Shown piece by piece: positions 1 to 9,802 of a stretch of DNA of 64,000 bases (its first letter is position 1; each line of letters starts with the position of its first letter). A model generated the notes under the pieces. It saw only the letters and a list, made by a program, of their open reading frames with translations, was not told the origin of the DNA and ran no database searches. The DNA comes from Streptomyces sp. NBC_00335 (GTDB lineage: Bacteria; Actinomycetota; Actinomycetes; Streptomycetales; Streptomycetaceae): assembly GCF_036127095.1 (NCBI RefSeq), contig NZ_CP108006.1, forward strand, positions 6,501,501-6,565,500, read 5' to 3'. A program made the position numbers and the translations under genes.

Positions 1-269
1 GTGGCTTCTTCCGCGACGGCCTTGGCGCCGTTCTCGCAGAATTCGGCGGTGTGCCGCTTGTCGCCCTCGGGCCAGGCGCAGCCGGGGCAGTCGAAGCCGT
101 TCTTCTGGTTGACCTTGAGGAGGGTGCGGGCGGTACGGGCGAGCCCCATCTGCTCTTGCGCGATCTTCAGGGTGTGCCCGATCGCGGGCAGGCCGGCGGC
201 CGCGTGCTTGGGGGGCGTCACCTGGGGTGCGTCCTGTACGGGATCCCCTGCGGGCGGCTTGGTGGCCAT
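1..269 (-). CDS. FdhF/YdeP-type molybdopterin oxidoreductase, N-terminus only
   Basis: The window holds the first 89 codons of a reverse-strand gene that runs off the left edge. The peptide contains KNGFDCPGCAWPE followed by HTAEFCENGAKAV. This Cys-rich N-terminal signature is typical of the FdhF/YdeP family of molybdopterin oxidoreductases related to formate dehydrogenase alpha subunits. Those enzymes bind a bis-MGD cofactor and often an Fe-S cluster. The ATG at 269-267 is preceded by a good AGGGGAG ribosome-binding site. The physiological substrate of this family in streptomycetes is not known, and the catalytic domain lies outside the window, so activity cannot be judged. Confidence 0.8.
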   Translation of the reverse strand, partial: MATKPPAGDPVQDAPQVTPPKHAAAGLPAIGHTLKIAQEQMGLARTARTLLKVNQKNGFDCPGCAWPEGDKRHTAEFCENGAKAVAEEA

Positions 270-684
270 GTCGCTCCCCTTCGAGCGTGTGTGCGAGTGC
301 AGCACATAGTGCCGCACTTCCGATCCTTTCACGGTCGCCGGGTGGGCGGGAGGGCGGTACGGAGCGTCCGCAGGCCGGGCGGGTGCGCCGGGGGCGGCCG
401 CTGTGACGGATGCGCCGGGGGGAGCCGGACGGGGCTGCCCGGGCGAGTCGCGGGGGAGGCCCGGTGGGAGGCGGCGGCCGGGCCCTTGCGGCGGACCGGC
501 CGTGGACGGGCCCCGCAGCGGACTGGCCCCACGAAGGGCGCTGGATGGGTGGCGGATGGGCCGGTGGCCGGCCTCCGGGGGCGACGGCGGTCGGGCCCGC
601 GCGGGGCCGGGCCCGGACGGCTGCCCACCGACCGGGTGACCACCGGCGCCGGAATTGTCAGCGCGGCGGCCTAGGATCGGGGGC
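270..684. other. Divergent intergenic region between the oxidoreductase gene and polA
   Basis: This 415-bp G/C-rich region separates two divergent genes. I see no convincing coding sequence in it; open frames here show no family resemblance and follow from the lack of AT-rich stop codons. A weak promoter candidate for the reverse gene reads GTGAAA, 17 nt, CTATGT on the minus strand near 305-335. On the plus strand TAGGAT at 672-677 lies exactly 7 nt before the polA GTG. Confidence 0.5.
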
Positions 685-3408
685 GTGGCAGATTCAGCAT
701 CGAAGAAGACCGACCAGCCGACCGCAGCGGGCCGCCCCCGCCTGATGCTCATGGACGGGCACTCCCTGGCGTACCGGGCGTTCTTCGCGCTGCCCGCGGA
801 GAACTTCACCACCGCGACGGGGCAGCCGACCAACGCCATCTACGGGTTCGCGTCGATGCTGGCGAACACGCTGCGCGACGAGGCGCCCACGCACTTCGCG
901 GTGGCGTTCGACGTGTCCCGCAAGACGTGGCGCTCGGCGGAGTTCCCCGAGTACAAGGCGAACCGTTCCAAGACCCCCGACGAGTTCAAGGGGCAGGTGG
1001 AGCTGATCGGCGAGCTCCTCGACGCGATGAGCGTGCCGCGCTTCGCGGTCGACGGCTTCGAGGCCGACGACGTGATCGCGACCCTCGCCACGCAGGCCGA
1101 GGCCCTCGGCTTCGACGTGCTGATCGTCACCGGCGACCGGGACTCCTTCCAGCTCGTCTCCGAGCACACCACCGTGCTCTACCCCACCAAGGGCGTCTCC
1201 GAGCTGACCCGCTTCACCCCCGAGAAGGTCGAAGAGAAGTACGGGCTCACCCCCCAGCAGTACCCGGACTTCGCGGCGCTGCGCGGCGACCCGTCCGACA
1301 ACCTCCCCGGCATCCCGGGCGTCGGCGAGAAGACCGCCGCCAAGTGGATCACCCAGTTCGGGTCCTTCGCGGAGCTCGTCGAGCGCGCCGAAGAGGTCAA
1401 GGGCAAGGCCGGGCAGAACTTCCGCGACCACCTGGACGCCGTGAAGCTCAACCGGATCCTGACCGAGATGGTCAAGGACGTCGCCCTGCCCAAGACCCCG
1501 GCAGACCTGGCCCGCGCCCCTTACGACCGGACGGCCGTCACCGGAGTCCTGGACGTACTGGAGATCCGCAACGCCTCCCTGCGCGAGCGGCTGCTCGCCG
1601 TGGACCCGGGCGCAGCCGAGGAGGAGGCCCCGGCCCCGGTGGCCGCCGCCGTGGAGCTGGACGGTTCCGTGCTGGGCGCCGGCGAGCTCGCGCCGTGGCT
1701 GGAGAGCCACGCGGGCGCCCCGCTCGGCATCTCCACCGTCGACACCTGGGCGCTCGGTGCCGGCAACGTCTCCGAGATCGCGCTCGCCTCGGCCGGCGGC
1801 GCCGCCGCCTGGTTCGAGCCGTCCGCGCTGGACGAGGCCGACGAGCGGGCCTTCGCCACCTGGGCCGCCGACGCCGCCAAGCCCAAGGTGGTGCACAACG
1901 CCAAGGCCCTGATGCGGGTCTTCCCCGAGCACGGCTGGACCCTGGCCGGGGTCGCCATGGACACCGCGCTCGCCGCTTACCTGGTCAAGCCCGGCCGCCG
2001 CTCCTTCGCGCTGGACGTGCTCTCCCAGGAGTACCTGCACCGGGAGCTGGCGCCCGCCGCCGCCGACGGGCAGCTCGCCTTCGGCGCCGACGACACCGCC
2101 GAGGCCGAAGCCCTGATGGCGCAGGCCCGCGCCGTCCTGGACCTCGGCGACGCCTTCGCGGTGAAGCTGCCCGAGGTGGGCGCGGCCGAGCTGCTCCACG
2201 ACATGGAGCTGCCCACCTCCGAGCTGCTGGCCCGCCTGGAGCGGGCCGGCATCGCCGTGGACCGCAGCCACCTCGAAGCGATGGAGCAGCAGTTCGCCGC
2301 GGCCGTGCAGCAGGCGGTGAAGGAGGCACACGCGGCGGTGGGCCACGAGTTCAACCTCGGCTCGCCCAAGCAGCTCCAGGAGGTCTTCTTCGGCGAGCTG
2401 GACCTGCCGAAGACGAAGAAGACCAAGACCGGCTACACCACGGACGCCGACGCGCTCGCCTGGCTGGCCACCCAGACCGACCACGAACTGCCCGTGATCA
2501 TGCTCCGCCACCGGGAGCAGGCCAAGCTGCGCGTCACCGTCGAGGGCCTGGTCAAGATGATCGCCGCCGACGGCCGGGTGCACACCAGCTTCAGCCAGAC
2601 CGTCGCCGCGACGGGCCGGCTGTCCTCCACCGACCCCAACCTGCAGAACGTGCCGGTGCGCACGGACGAGGGCCGGGCCATCCGCCGCGGCTTCGTCGTC
2701 GGCGAGGGCTACGAATCCCTCATGACCGCCGACTACAGCCAGATCGAGCTGCGCGTCATGGCCCACCTCTCCGAGGACGAGGGCCTGCTCGAAGCCTTCC
2801 AGTCGGGCGAGGACCTGCACACCACCGTCGCCTCCCAAGTGTTCGGCGTCGAGCGCTCCGAGGTCGACGCCGAGATGCGGCGCAAGATCAAGGCCATGTC
2901 CTACGGTCTGGCCTACGGGCTCTCCGCGTTCGGCCTCGCCCAGCAGCTGAACATCGAGCCCGGCGAGGCCCGCGGCCTGATGGAGACCTTCTTCGAGCGC
3001 TTCGGCGGGGTCCGGGACTACCTGGGCCGGGTCGTCGAGGAGGCCCGCGCCACCGGCTACACGGCCACCGTCTTCGGCCGCCGCCGCTACCTCCCGGACC
3101 TCAACAGCGACAACCGCCAGCGCCGCGAGGCCGCCGAGCGGATGGCGCTGAACGCGCCGATCCAGGGCACCGCCGCCGACATCGTCAAGGTCGCGATGCT
3201 GCGCGTGGACAAGGCGATCACCGGGGCCGGGCTGAAGTCGCGGATGCTGCTCCAGGTCCACGATGAAATCGTGCTGGAGATCGCGCCCGGAGAGCGTGAG
3301 CAGGTGGAGGAGCTGGTGCGCCGCGAGATGGCCGCCGCCGTCGACCTGCGGGCCCCGCTGGACGTGTCCGTGGGCGTCGGCCCCGACTGGGAGTCCGCCG
3401 CGCACTGA
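685..3408 (+). CDS. polA: DNA polymerase I
   Basis: Pol I fills gaps after Okazaki-fragment processing and excision repair in the cytoplasm. The 907-residue product has a 5-prime nuclease domain (about residues 20-310, with the LMDGHSLAYRAFFALP start), a middle region with a degenerate 3-prime exonuclease fold, and a family A polymerase domain. Visible catalytic motifs are motif A TADYSQIELR with Asp683, motif B RRKIKAMSYGLAYG around residues 732-745, and motif C QVHDEIVLE with Asp860. The length is normal for actinobacteria. I chose the GTG at 685 over an upstream TTG at 655 because TAGGAT at 672-677 is spaced like a -10 box for a leaderless transcript and there is no Shine-Dalgarno sequence. 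It is monocistronic and ends at a bidirectional hairpin. Confidence 0.97.
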   Translation: MADSASKKTDQPTAAGRPRLMLMDGHSLAYRAFFALPAENFTTATGQPTNAIYGFASMLANTLRDEAPTHFAVAFDVSRKTWRSAEFPEYKANRSKTPDEFKGQVELIGELLDAMSVPRFAVDGFEADDVIATLATQAEALGFDVLIVTGDRDSFQLVSEHTTVLYPTKGVSELTRFTPEKVEEKYGLTPQQYPDFAALRGDPSDNLPGIPGVGEKTAAKWITQFGSFAELVERAEEVKGKAGQNFRDHLDAVKLNRILTEMVKDVALPKTPADLARAPYDRTAVTGVLDVLEIRNASLRERLLAVDPGAAEEEAPAPVAAAVELDGSVLGAGELAPWLESHAGAPLGISTVDTWALGAGNVSEIALASAGGAAAWFEPSALDEADERAFATWAADAAKPKVVHNAKALMRVFPEHGWTLAGVAMDTALAAYLVKPGRRSFALDVLSQEYLHRELAPAAADGQLAFGADDTAEAEALMAQARAVLDLGDAFAVKLPEVGAAELLHDMELPTSELLARLERAGIAVDRSHLEAMEQQFAAAVQQAVKEAHAAVGHEFNLGSPKQLQEVFFGELDLPKTKKTKTGYTTDADALAWLATQTDHELPVIMLRHREQAKLRVTVEGLVKMIAADGRVHTSFSQTVAATGRLSSTDPNLQNVPVRTDEGRAIRRGFVVGEGYESLMTADYSQIELRVMAHLSEDEGLLEAFQSGEDLHTTVASQVFGVERSEVDAEMRRKIKAMSYGLAYGLSAFGLAQQLNIEPGEARGLMETFFERFGGVRDYLGRVVEEARATGYTATVFGRRRYLPDLNSDNRQRREAAERMALNAPIQGTAADIVKVAMLRVDKAITGAGLKSRMLLQVHDEIVLEIAPGEREQVEELVRREMAAAVDLRAPLDVSVGVGPDWESAAH

Positions 3409-3433
3409 TCCGTGGCCCTCGTGGCCCGGGCAG

Positions 3434-3466
3434 CGCCCGTCCCCGCCTAAGTGGTGGGGACGGGCG
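3434..3466. terminator. Bidirectional terminator between polA and the DUF4184 gene
   Basis: An 11-bp perfect stem, CGCCCGTCCCC (3434-3444) with GGGGACGGGCG (3456-3466), is followed by TTCCCTTTTT on the plus strand. The TAG stop of the convergent reverse gene (3447-3449) sits in the loop, so one hairpin serves both genes. Confidence 0.75.
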
Positions 3467-4340
3467 TTCCCTTTTTCTCCGCCGAGTCCGAGTCGGCGTC
3501 CGAGTCGGACTCGGCGTTCGGGTTCGAGCGGTCGCGGACCCGCCGGTGCGGCAGGCGCACGAGGATCCCGTACAGCAGCAGCCCCACGGCGAGGCCGCCG
3601 CCCGCGCCGAAACAGACGGTCGGGATGATGTCGAGCGGCGTGCGGATCCGGTCGAAGTAGGTGAAGAAGCGCAGCACGCGCCAGGTGATCCCGACCGCCA
3701 CGCAGACGAGGACCAGGGCGAGCGCGCCCCACACCTCGGCCCGGCCGAGCACCGGGACGGACGCGGGGGCGGGCGAGTCGGGCAGCCGGCGCAGTGCGGT
3801 CGCCGTGAACCAGACCAGGAGGCAGGCCGCGAGCGCCGAAGTCCCGTACTGCAGGTACGAGTAGAGGGGCAGTCCGAGGGCGAGCGGCTCGCCCAGCTCC
3901 GGCAGGATGCGCGTCCCGAAGCGGTCGACGTGCGTGAAGGCGTCCCACACCACGTGCGTGAGGGAGCCGATGGCCGCCGAGAGGTAGAACCAGAGGGCCA
4001 GCGCGGGCAGTCGGCGCCCGCGCCATTCCTCGCCCCGGACGAAGGCGTGCACCCTGCCCTGCCGGCCGCGCGGCAGGAGCGCGATCAGCGGTTCGCGCAG
4101 CAGCAGCCAGCACGCCGCGAGGACGGCGGTCAGGGCTGCGTCGGCGGTCAGGACGCCGGGCAGGGAGTGCGTGAAGGTGCTGTACGGCCTGAGGCCCGGC
4201 ACCACGACGTCGACGAAGTAGAGGGTGTCCGGAGCGAACGACCCGAGGACCAGGGCCGATCCGACGAGGGGGCCGCGCGCACGACCGGACCGGCGGATGG
4301 CCGGAAGTACGGCGGCCGCGTGGCTGAGAGTGAACGGCAT
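3447..4340 (-). CDS. DUF4184 family integral membrane protein
   Basis: The 297-residue product starts MPFTLSHAAAVLP, the characteristic opening of DUF4184 proteins, and has about six hydrophobic segments. It contains the conserved HVVWDAFTH stretch (near residue 130), whose His/Asp residues resemble those of the LexA-regulated, zinc-dependent membrane hydrolase YdjM family, to which DUF4184 is often compared. The C-terminus is an acidic run rich in Asp and Ser. I use the ATG at 4340; a frame extension to 4421 lacks family resemblance. The function is unknown. It converges on polA and shares its terminator. Confidence 0.8.
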   Translation of the reverse strand: MPFTLSHAAAVLPAIRRSGRARGPLVGSALVLGSFAPDTLYFVDVVVPGLRPYSTFTHSLPGVLTADAALTAVLAACWLLLREPLIALLPRGRQGRVHAFVRGEEWRGRRLPALALWFYLSAAIGSLTHVVWDAFTHVDRFGTRILPELGEPLALGLPLYSYLQYGTSALAACLLVWFTATALRRLPDSPAPASVPVLGRAEVWGALALVLVCVAVGITWRVLRFFTYFDRIRTPLDIIPTVCFGAGGGLAVGLLLYGILVRLPHRRVRDRSNPNAESDSDADSDSAEKKGTPVPTT

Positions 4341-4514
4341 GGGACCTTGTCTCGGAGGGCTCGGCTCTTCGACCGGTGCGGGCGCCCGGTGCGTCCAGTA
4401 TGGGTGGCCTGCGGAACTCATGAGGAAATCGTGAAATCCCGCTCACGATGCGTGCCCTGTTCAGCGAGTTGACGTAGGGTCACGCGGACGTCGAGGGGGA
4501 GGGGGGTCCGGCTC

Positions 4515-5882
4515 ATGACGGCTCGGATTCGAATACCGGCAGGCGCGTCCGCGGGGATACCGGCGCGCTTCGGCCGGGTGGTGCGCAAGAGCGGGGCCGC
4601 CGTGCTCCTCTCCGCTCTCGTGGCCGGCGTGCTGACCGCCTCGCAGGGACCGCTCGCGGTCGGTGCCGACGCGTCCGCGGTCGCGGAACCCGCGCCCGCC
4701 CCCGAGGACTCCGCCGGGGACGGCTCCTACTTCACCGCGCTGCCGCCGCTGGTGAGCCCCGAGCCGCCGGCCGTGCTGCTGCCCGAGGGCGGGGCGACGC
4801 CGCCGCCCGTGGCGCAGGCCGCCGCGGATCCGGGGGCGCGGGGCGGGCCCGTGGCCATGGGCGGGGCCGAGGGCGCGCAGGGCATACCGGCGAGCGTGCT
4901 CGCCGCGTACCGGGGCGCGGAGCAGGCGGTCGGCAGGAACGACCCCGGATGCGGACTGCGCTGGCAGCTCCTCGCGGCCATCGGCAAGGTCGAGTCCGGG
5001 CAGGCGCGCGGCGGCCAGGTCGACGCCTCCGGTACGACGCTGCGGCCGATCCGGGGGCCCGTGCTCGACGGCAACGGCTTCGCGAACATCTCCGACACCG
5101 ACGGCGGAGCCTACGACGGTGACTCCCGCTACGACCGTGCGGTCGGGCCGATGCAGTTCATCCCGTCCACGTGGGCCTCGTGGGGCCAGGACGCCAACGG
5201 CGACGGCCGGCGCGACCCCAACAACGTGCACGACGCCGCGCTCGCGGCGGGCCGTTACCTGTGCGCCGGTACGCGTGACCTGCGGGTGGACGCGGATCTG
5301 GACCGGGCCGTGCTGTCGTACAACCACTCCTCGGCGTACCTGCGGACGGTGCGGTCCTGGTTCACGTACTACCTGAAGGGCACGCACGAGATCCCGGACG
5401 GCCGTGGCGGCGGCAGTGGGACCGGTGGCGGCGGCGACCCGGTGGTCACACCTCCGAAGCCGGGCCCGGATCCGATTCGGACACCGAAGCCGAAGCCCAC
5501 GCCGTCGCCGAAGCCGACCCCTTCGCCCACGCCTACGCCGAAGCCGACGCCTACTCCTTCGCCCACGCCGACGCCTACCCCGAGTCCGACGCCCACTCCG
5601 ACTCCGAGTCCGACCCCGACCCCGACCCCGACTCCGAGTCCGACGCCCACACCGACGCCGAGCCCGACTCCCACGCCGAGCCCCACGCCTTCACCGACAC
5701 CGACCCCGACTCCCAGTCCGACTCCGACTCCGACTCCGAGTCCCAAGCCCACCCCGTCGCCGACGCCCGAGCCCTCTCCGAAGCCCACCGCTTCGGTCTC
5801 CCCGTCGCCGAAGCCCAAGCCGTCGCCCAAGCCCTCACCGTCCGCGTCCGCCGCCACTCCGGCGCCCACGCCGACCCGCTGA
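4515..5882 (+). CDS. Secreted lytic murein transglycosylase with Pro/Thr/Ser tail
   Basis: The product probably cleaves peptidoglycan glycan strands outside the membrane. Residues 1-45 form a signal sequence with an Arg-rich start and a hydrophobic core. The catalytic SLT-like domain spans about residues 130-290. It carries [11 protein letters not shown] with the likely catalytic Glu, [40 protein letters not shown] and [11 protein letters not shown], all hallmarks of MltB-type actinobacterial transglycosylases. From about residue 315 to the end (455) the protein is a low-complexity tail of SPTPTP and KPTPSP units, probably a wall-spanning linker. The ATG at 4515 follows a GAGGGGGAGGGG ribosome-binding site. 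Two strong hairpins follow the stop. Confidence 0.9.
   Translation: MTARIRIPAGASAGIPARFGRVVRKSGAAVLLSALVAGVLTASQGPLAVGADASAVAEPAPAPEDSAGDGSYFTALPPLVSPEPPAVLLPEGGATPPPVAQAAADPGARGGPVAMGGAEGAQGIPASVLAAYRGAEQAVGRNDPGCGLRWQLLAAIGKVESGQARGGQVDASGTTLRPIRGPVLDGNGFANISDTDGGAYDGDSRYDRAVGPMQFIPSTWASWGQDANGDGRRDPNNVHDAALAAGRYLCAGTRDLRVDADLDRAVLSYNHSSAYLRTVRSWFTYYLKGTHEIPDGRGGGSGTGGGGDPVVTPPKPGPDPIRTPKPKPTPSPKPTPSPTPTPKPTPTPSPTPTPTPSPTPTPTPSPTPTPTPTPSPTPTPTPSPTPTPSPTPSPTPTPTPSPTPTPTPSPKPTPSPTPEPSPKPTASVSPSPKPKPSPKPSPSASAATPAPTPTR
5480..5875 (+). repeat. Low-complexity repeat encoding the (S/K)PTPTP tail
   Basis: Degenerate 6-bp and 12-bp units such as CCGACT, CCCACG and CCGAGT are repeated for about 400 bp inside the transglycosylase gene. 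The unit encodes Pro-Thr and Pro-Ser pairs. Such tracts expand and contract by slippage, so length is expected to differ between strains. The reverse strand reads as a long Gly-Val-Gly frame, which is a by-product. Confidence 0.9.
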
Positions 5883-5888
5883 CGCGCA

Positions 5889-5961
5889 CCGGAGCCCCGC
5901 CCCTGAGCAGGGGCGGGGCTCCGGCACGACCCCGCACCGCCTGGACCGAGGTGCGGGGTCG
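5889..5961 (+). terminator. Tandem terminator hairpins after the transglycosylase
   Basis: The first hairpin has a perfect 16-bp stem (5889-5904 with 5909-5924) and a GAGC loop, beginning 7 nt after the stop codon. A second hairpin has a 12-bp stem, CGACCCCGCACC (5927-5938) with GGTGCGGGGTCG (5950-5961). Neither has a U-tract, which is usual for streptomycete terminators. Confidence 0.8.
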
Positions 5962-6153
5962 CGCCATGGGGGGCCCCGCCCCGTCCCGCTCCCTCGGGGT
6001 GGAACGGGCGACCTCGTGTCCGCTCCGCCACCGCCCCGACACGGGTCGCCGCGAGGTCCCCGCGCGAGCAGTGGCGCAAACGGTTCTCATCTGTCACCCG
6101 CATTGCTACGGTGCCACCGCCCTGACACCCCATCAGATTCCGGAGGCCCCGGC

Positions 6154-6294
6154 ATGCGCGCATTCGTCGCCGCCGCCAGCGGTCTCGTCCTCGCGGTGCT
6201 CCTCGTCTTCGCCATCACGGCGACGGGGGCGCCGGAAGGCAAGACCTCACCGAAGCCCCTGCTCACCACCGCGCCCGCCGCGCCCGGAAAGTAG
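6154..6294 (+). CDS. SPW_0924-type micro-protein
   Basis: This 46-residue protein has a single hydrophobic segment (about residues 4-24) followed by a short polar tail containing TSPKPLLTT. The pattern matches the small SPW_0924 family annotated in many streptomycetes. Its function is unknown; it is predicted to sit in the membrane or be exported. The ATG at 6154 has CGGAGG upstream at 6141-6146. It ends 14 nt before the DUF3068 gene and the stop overlaps that gene's ribosome-binding site, so the two are probably cotranscribed and translationally coupled. Confidence 0.75.
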   Translation: MRAFVAAASGLVLAVLLVFAITATGAPEGKTSPKPLLTTAPAAPGK

Positions 6295-6308
6295 AGGAGG
6301 GCCCGGCC

Positions 6309-7286
6309 ATGCGACGCAGAGCAAGCCTCGTCCTGCTAGCCGTAGCCGTGTTCTGTGCAGCCCTCGCACCACTGCTGCGCTGGTACGCGTACCCCAGACT
6401 CGCCAAGATCCCGCCGAGCCAGTACCAGGAGATGGTGCTGGAGGCGAAGGACGCGACCCTCATCGACTACGCCACCATGCAGCCCAAGAAGGTCGACAAG
6501 GTCACCATCGTCCAGACCCTCAAGGGAAACGTCGAGGCGTCGCGGGAGATCGAGGCCAGCGCCGGCAAGGACGTCGTGGTCTGGGACACGCTGACCCACA
6601 TCATGGGCCCGGACGGGAAGATGGTCTCCCAGATACCGGAGCGCTACATCTTCGACGCGCACAGCCAGGACCCGGTGCACGCCACCGGCGAGGCGGTGGA
6701 CGGGGACCCGGTCAAGCGCGAGGGCATCGAGTTCAAGTGGCCGTTCTTCACCGAGCCGCGCGACTACCTCTACTTCGACCAGCAGACCCGCACCTCCTCG
6801 CCCATCCACTACGTGGGTCCGCGCACGTTCAAGGGCGTCGACGTCTACTACTTCGAGCAGACCGTGCCGTGGACGAAGGTCGGGCTGCCGAAGAAGATGC
6901 CGTTCGATGGCATCGACCCGGCGACGTTCGAGCAGAGCACCGGAACCAGCCTCTGGTACACGACCAAGGCGAAGTTCTGGGTCGACCCGGTGACCGGGGC
7001 TCCCGTCAACGCCGAGCAGGAGATCCAGCAGGAGATGCGCGGCGGGACCATCGCGGGCAGCGCGCCCGAGGGGAAGCTCACCGTCTTCGCCGGGCACGTG
7101 AAGATCCGCGAGGACTACAGCGACTACACCGTCGACCTGGTCAAGTCGAACCGGGTCATGGTCCTGGCCCTGCACACGTACGCCCCGATCGGGCTGGCGG
7201 CCGGCGGGCTCGCGCTCTTCGCGCTCGCCCTGCTGCTGGAGGCGCGCAGTCGGCGCCCCGAGCGCGAGGGGCCGCTCAGCGCTTGA
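6309..7286 (+). CDS. DUF3068 family membrane-anchored extracytoplasmic protein
   Basis: The 325-residue product has an N-terminal membrane segment (about residues 5-25), a large extracytoplasmic beta-rich domain with YYFEQTVPWTKVGLP and VDPVTGAPVNAEQEI, and a second membrane segment near residues 290-312 followed by a short cytoplasmic Arg-rich end. This architecture defines DUF3068 (PorA-like) proteins of actinobacteria. No enzymatic motif is evident. GAGGAGGGC precedes the ATG. Its 3-prime end overlaps the convergent hrpB gene by 11 bp. Confidence 0.85.
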   Translation: MRRRASLVLLAVAVFCAALAPLLRWYAYPRLAKIPPSQYQEMVLEAKDATLIDYATMQPKKVDKVTIVQTLKGNVEASREIEASAGKDVVVWDTLTHIMGPDGKMVSQIPERYIFDAHSQDPVHATGEAVDGDPVKREGIEFKWPFFTEPRDYLYFDQQTRTSSPIHYVGPRTFKGVDVYYFEQTVPWTKVGLPKKMPFDGIDPATFEQSTGTSLWYTTKAKFWVDPVTGAPVNAEQEIQQEMRGGTIAGSAPEGKLTVFAGHVKIREDYSDYTVDLVKSNRVMVLALHTYAPIGLAAGGLALFALALLLEARSRRPEREGPLSA

Positions 7287-9798
7287 GCCGGGCGTTGGTG
7301 TGCCGGGTGGGTTCGGCGGTCGCCGGATCCTCGGGCCACGGGTGCTTGGGGTAGCGGCCGCGGAGCTCGGCACGGACCGCGCGGTAGCCGCCCTGCCAGA
7401 AGGAAGCCAGGTCGGCGGTGACCGCGGCGGGCCGGCCGGCGGGCGACAGGAGATGGACGAGTACGGGAACCCCCGCGACCCGGGGGGTCTCGGCCAGCCC
7501 GAACAGTTCCTGGAGCTTGACCGCCAGTACGGGCTGTCCGTGCTCGGCGGCGTAGTCGACGCGGATCCGCGACCCGCTGGGCACCTCGATCCGCTCGGGG
7601 GCCAGCTCGTCGAGCCGGGCGGCCTCCCCGGTGGCCCAGGGGAGCAGCCGGTTCAGCGCCTGGCCCGCGTCGATCCGCGCGAGGTCGCCGCGGCGGCGGG
7701 CCCGCGACAGCTCGGGCTCCAGCCAGTCGTCGGCCCGCTCCAGCAGCTCACCGTCGTCCGCTACGTCGGGCCACGGCGGGCCGAGCGTGCGGTGCAGGAA
7801 GCCGAGCCGGGCCCGCAGCGCCTGCGAGTCAGGTGTCCAGCGCAGCAGGCCGAGCCCGTCGGTGCGCAGCCCGTCGAGCAGGGCGTCCCTGACGAGGTCC
7901 CGGTCGGGGGTGCGCAGGGGCCGTGCGGCGAGCTCGATGGCGCCGAGCCGTTCCACGGAGCGGGCGACGAGGTCGCCGTCCTCCCAGTGGACCTCCTCGC
8001 CGGAGCGGAAGAGGTGGCCGGCGGCGGCGCGGGCGGTCTCCTCGTCGATGAGGGCTCCGAGCCGGACGCGGGCGGACGCCGAGTGCGGGGGCCTGTCGGC
8101 GACGGCCACGGCCAGCCAGGGCGCGTTGCGCAGCGCTGACCCCTCCGCGAGTTCGGCCCCGGTTCCGGAGGCCATGAGGAAGGCCCCCTGGCCCTTGGCC
8201 TTGGCGACCCGCTCCGGGAACGCGAGCGCGGCGACGAGCCCGGCGGCGGTGTCGTCGGGGAGGGAATGCCCCGCAGGGCCGCCTTCCGACGCCGCGCGCT
8301 CCAGGCGGCGGGCCTCCGTGCGCCAGCGGGGGGCGTAGCCGTCGCCACCAGCGCGGGCACGCCGCCAGGCCGCGGCCAGGTCGTCCCCGTACTCCCGCGG
8401 CGGCTCCTCGCTCAGCAGGGCCACCAGTTCCGACGCCCGCCGGGCCCCCAGCGCGGCGGAGCCGTCGAGGAGGGCCCGGGCGAGGCGCGGGTGCAGGCCG
8501 AGCCGGGCCATCCGCAGCCCCCGGGGCGTCGGCCGGCCCGCCGGGGACACCGCGCCCACCGCGAGCAGCACCTCGCGCGCCGCGGCCATCGCTCCGGCCG
8601 GCGGCGGATCGAGCAGGGCCAGACCGGTCGCGTCCGGGTCGCCCCAACAGGCGGCCTGGAGGGCGAACTGCGCGAGGTCCGCGATCCGGATCTCGGGGGA
8701 GGGGTACGCGGGCAGCCGCCCGTCCTCCGCTTCGGCCCAGCAGCGGTACACCGTGCCCGGGGCCTCGCGCCCGGCCCGGCCCGCGCGCTGGCGGCCGGCC
8801 GCGCGGGACGCCCGTACGGTGGCCAGCGCGCCCAGGCCCCGGGCGTGGTCGACCCGGGGTTCGCGGGCCAGCCCCGAGTCCACGACGATCCGTACGCCGG
8901 GCACGGTCAGGCTGGACTCCGCGACGGCGGTGGACAGGATGACGCGGCGGTGCGGCGCGGGGGACAGCGCCGCGTCCTGGACGGAGGCCGGAGCGCGGCC
9001 GTGTATCTGGAGGACCTCCGCGTCGACGGCGCCGAGCTGCCCGGCGACCCGGGCGATCTCACCGACGCCGGGCAGGAAGCACAGGACGTCGCCGGAACGT
9101 TCCGCCAGCGCTCGCCGCACCACCGAGGCCACGTGCGTCAGCTGCGCGGGATCCACCCGCATCCCGTGCGGCGGCCGCACCGGGCGGGCCGGCGGGGCCC
9201 ACACGGTCTCCACGGGGTAGGAGACCCCGGCGGCTTCCACGACGGGGGCGTCCCCCAGGACGCGGGCCCAGCCGGCCGCGTCGGTGGTCGCCGAGGCCGC
9301 GAGGATCCGCAGCTCCGGGCGCAGGGTCTCGCGTACGTCCAGGAGGAAGGCGGCGACCGTGTCGGCGTCCAGGTGCCGCTCGTGGCACTCGTCCAGGATG
9401 ACCAGGTCGGTGCCGGACAGCTCCTGGTCCCGCTGGAGCCGCTGGAGCAGCACCCCGGTGGTGACCACCTCGATCACGCTGGACGGCCCGACCACCCGCT
9501 CGCCGCGCACCGTGAAGCCCACGGAGGCGCCGACCTGCTCGCCGAGCAGCCAGGCCATCCGGCGGGCCGCCGCGCGGGCGGCGATCCGGCGGGGTTCGGC
9601 GACCACGATCCGGCGGCGCGGCCCGTCCCCCACCAGCCCCGCCAGCACCAGCGGCACCAGCGTGGTCTTGCCGGTCCCGGGCGGGGCACAGAGCACGGCC
9701 GCGCCGTGGGCGTCGAGCGCCGAGACGAGGGCGGGCACGGCTTCCCGTACGGGAAGGGAGTCGAGGTCGGCCCTGCGGATCACGCGCTGTCCCGTCAC
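7276..9798 (-). CDS. hrpB: ATP-dependent helicase HrpB
   Basis: HrpB is a DEAH/RHA-type helicase; its cellular target in actinobacteria is not established. The 840-residue product has Walker A APPGTGKTT with Lys44, Walker B DECHERH, the SAT motif (ASATTDA) and the QRAGRAGRE motif VI, then the HrpB-specific C-terminal region. The GTG at 9798 lies 4 nt beyond the stop of the methyltransferase gene, so the two probably form an operon with coupled translation. Upstream extensions of the frame lie inside the methyltransferase gene and have no family similarity. The stop overlaps the end of the DUF3068 gene. Confidence 0.93.
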   Translation of the reverse strand: MTGQRVIRRADLDSLPVREAVPALVSALDAHGAAVLCAPPGTGKTTLVPLVLAGLVGDGPRRRIVVAEPRRIAARAAARRMAWLLGEQVGASVGFTVRGERVVGPSSVIEVVTTGVLLQRLQRDQELSGTDLVILDECHERHLDADTVAAFLLDVRETLRPELRILAASATTDAAGWARVLGDAPVVEAAGVSYPVETVWAPPARPVRPPHGMRVDPAQLTHVASVVRRALAERSGDVLCFLPGVGEIARVAGQLGAVDAEVLQIHGRAPASVQDAALSPAPHRRVILSTAVAESSLTVPGVRIVVDSGLAREPRVDHARGLGALATVRASRAAGRQRAGRAGREAPGTVYRCWAEAEDGRLPAYPSPEIRIADLAQFALQAACWGDPDATGLALLDPPPAGAMAAAREVLLAVGAVSPAGRPTPRGLRMARLGLHPRLARALLDGSAALGARRASELVALLSEEPPREYGDDLAAAWRRARAGGDGYAPRWRTEARRLERAASEGGPAGHSLPDDTAAGLVAALAFPERVAKAKGQGAFLMASGTGAELAEGSALRNAPWLAVAVADRPPHSASARVRLGALIDEETARAAAGHLFRSGEEVHWEDGDLVARSVERLGAIELAARPLRTPDRDLVRDALLDGLRTDGLGLLRWTPDSQALRARLGFLHRTLGPPWPDVADDGELLERADDWLEPELSRARRRGDLARIDAGQALNRLLPWATGEAARLDELAPERIEVPSGSRIRVDYAAEHGQPVLAVKLQELFGLAETPRVAGVPVLVHLLSPAGRPAAVTADLASFWQGGYRAVRAELRGRYPKHPWPEDPATAEPTRHTNARLKR

Positions 9799-9802
9799 CG
9801 GC

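Noticed and set aside
694..4446. A 1250-codon open frame on the minus strand opposite polA
   Set aside because: It lies antisense to polA, has low-complexity Gly/Arg/Leu-rich composition and no domain. It arises because stop codons are rare in high-GC DNA.
5369..6163. A minus-strand Gly-Val-Gly repetitive protein
   Set aside because: It is the reverse reading of the Pro-Thr-Pro tail of the transglycosylase.
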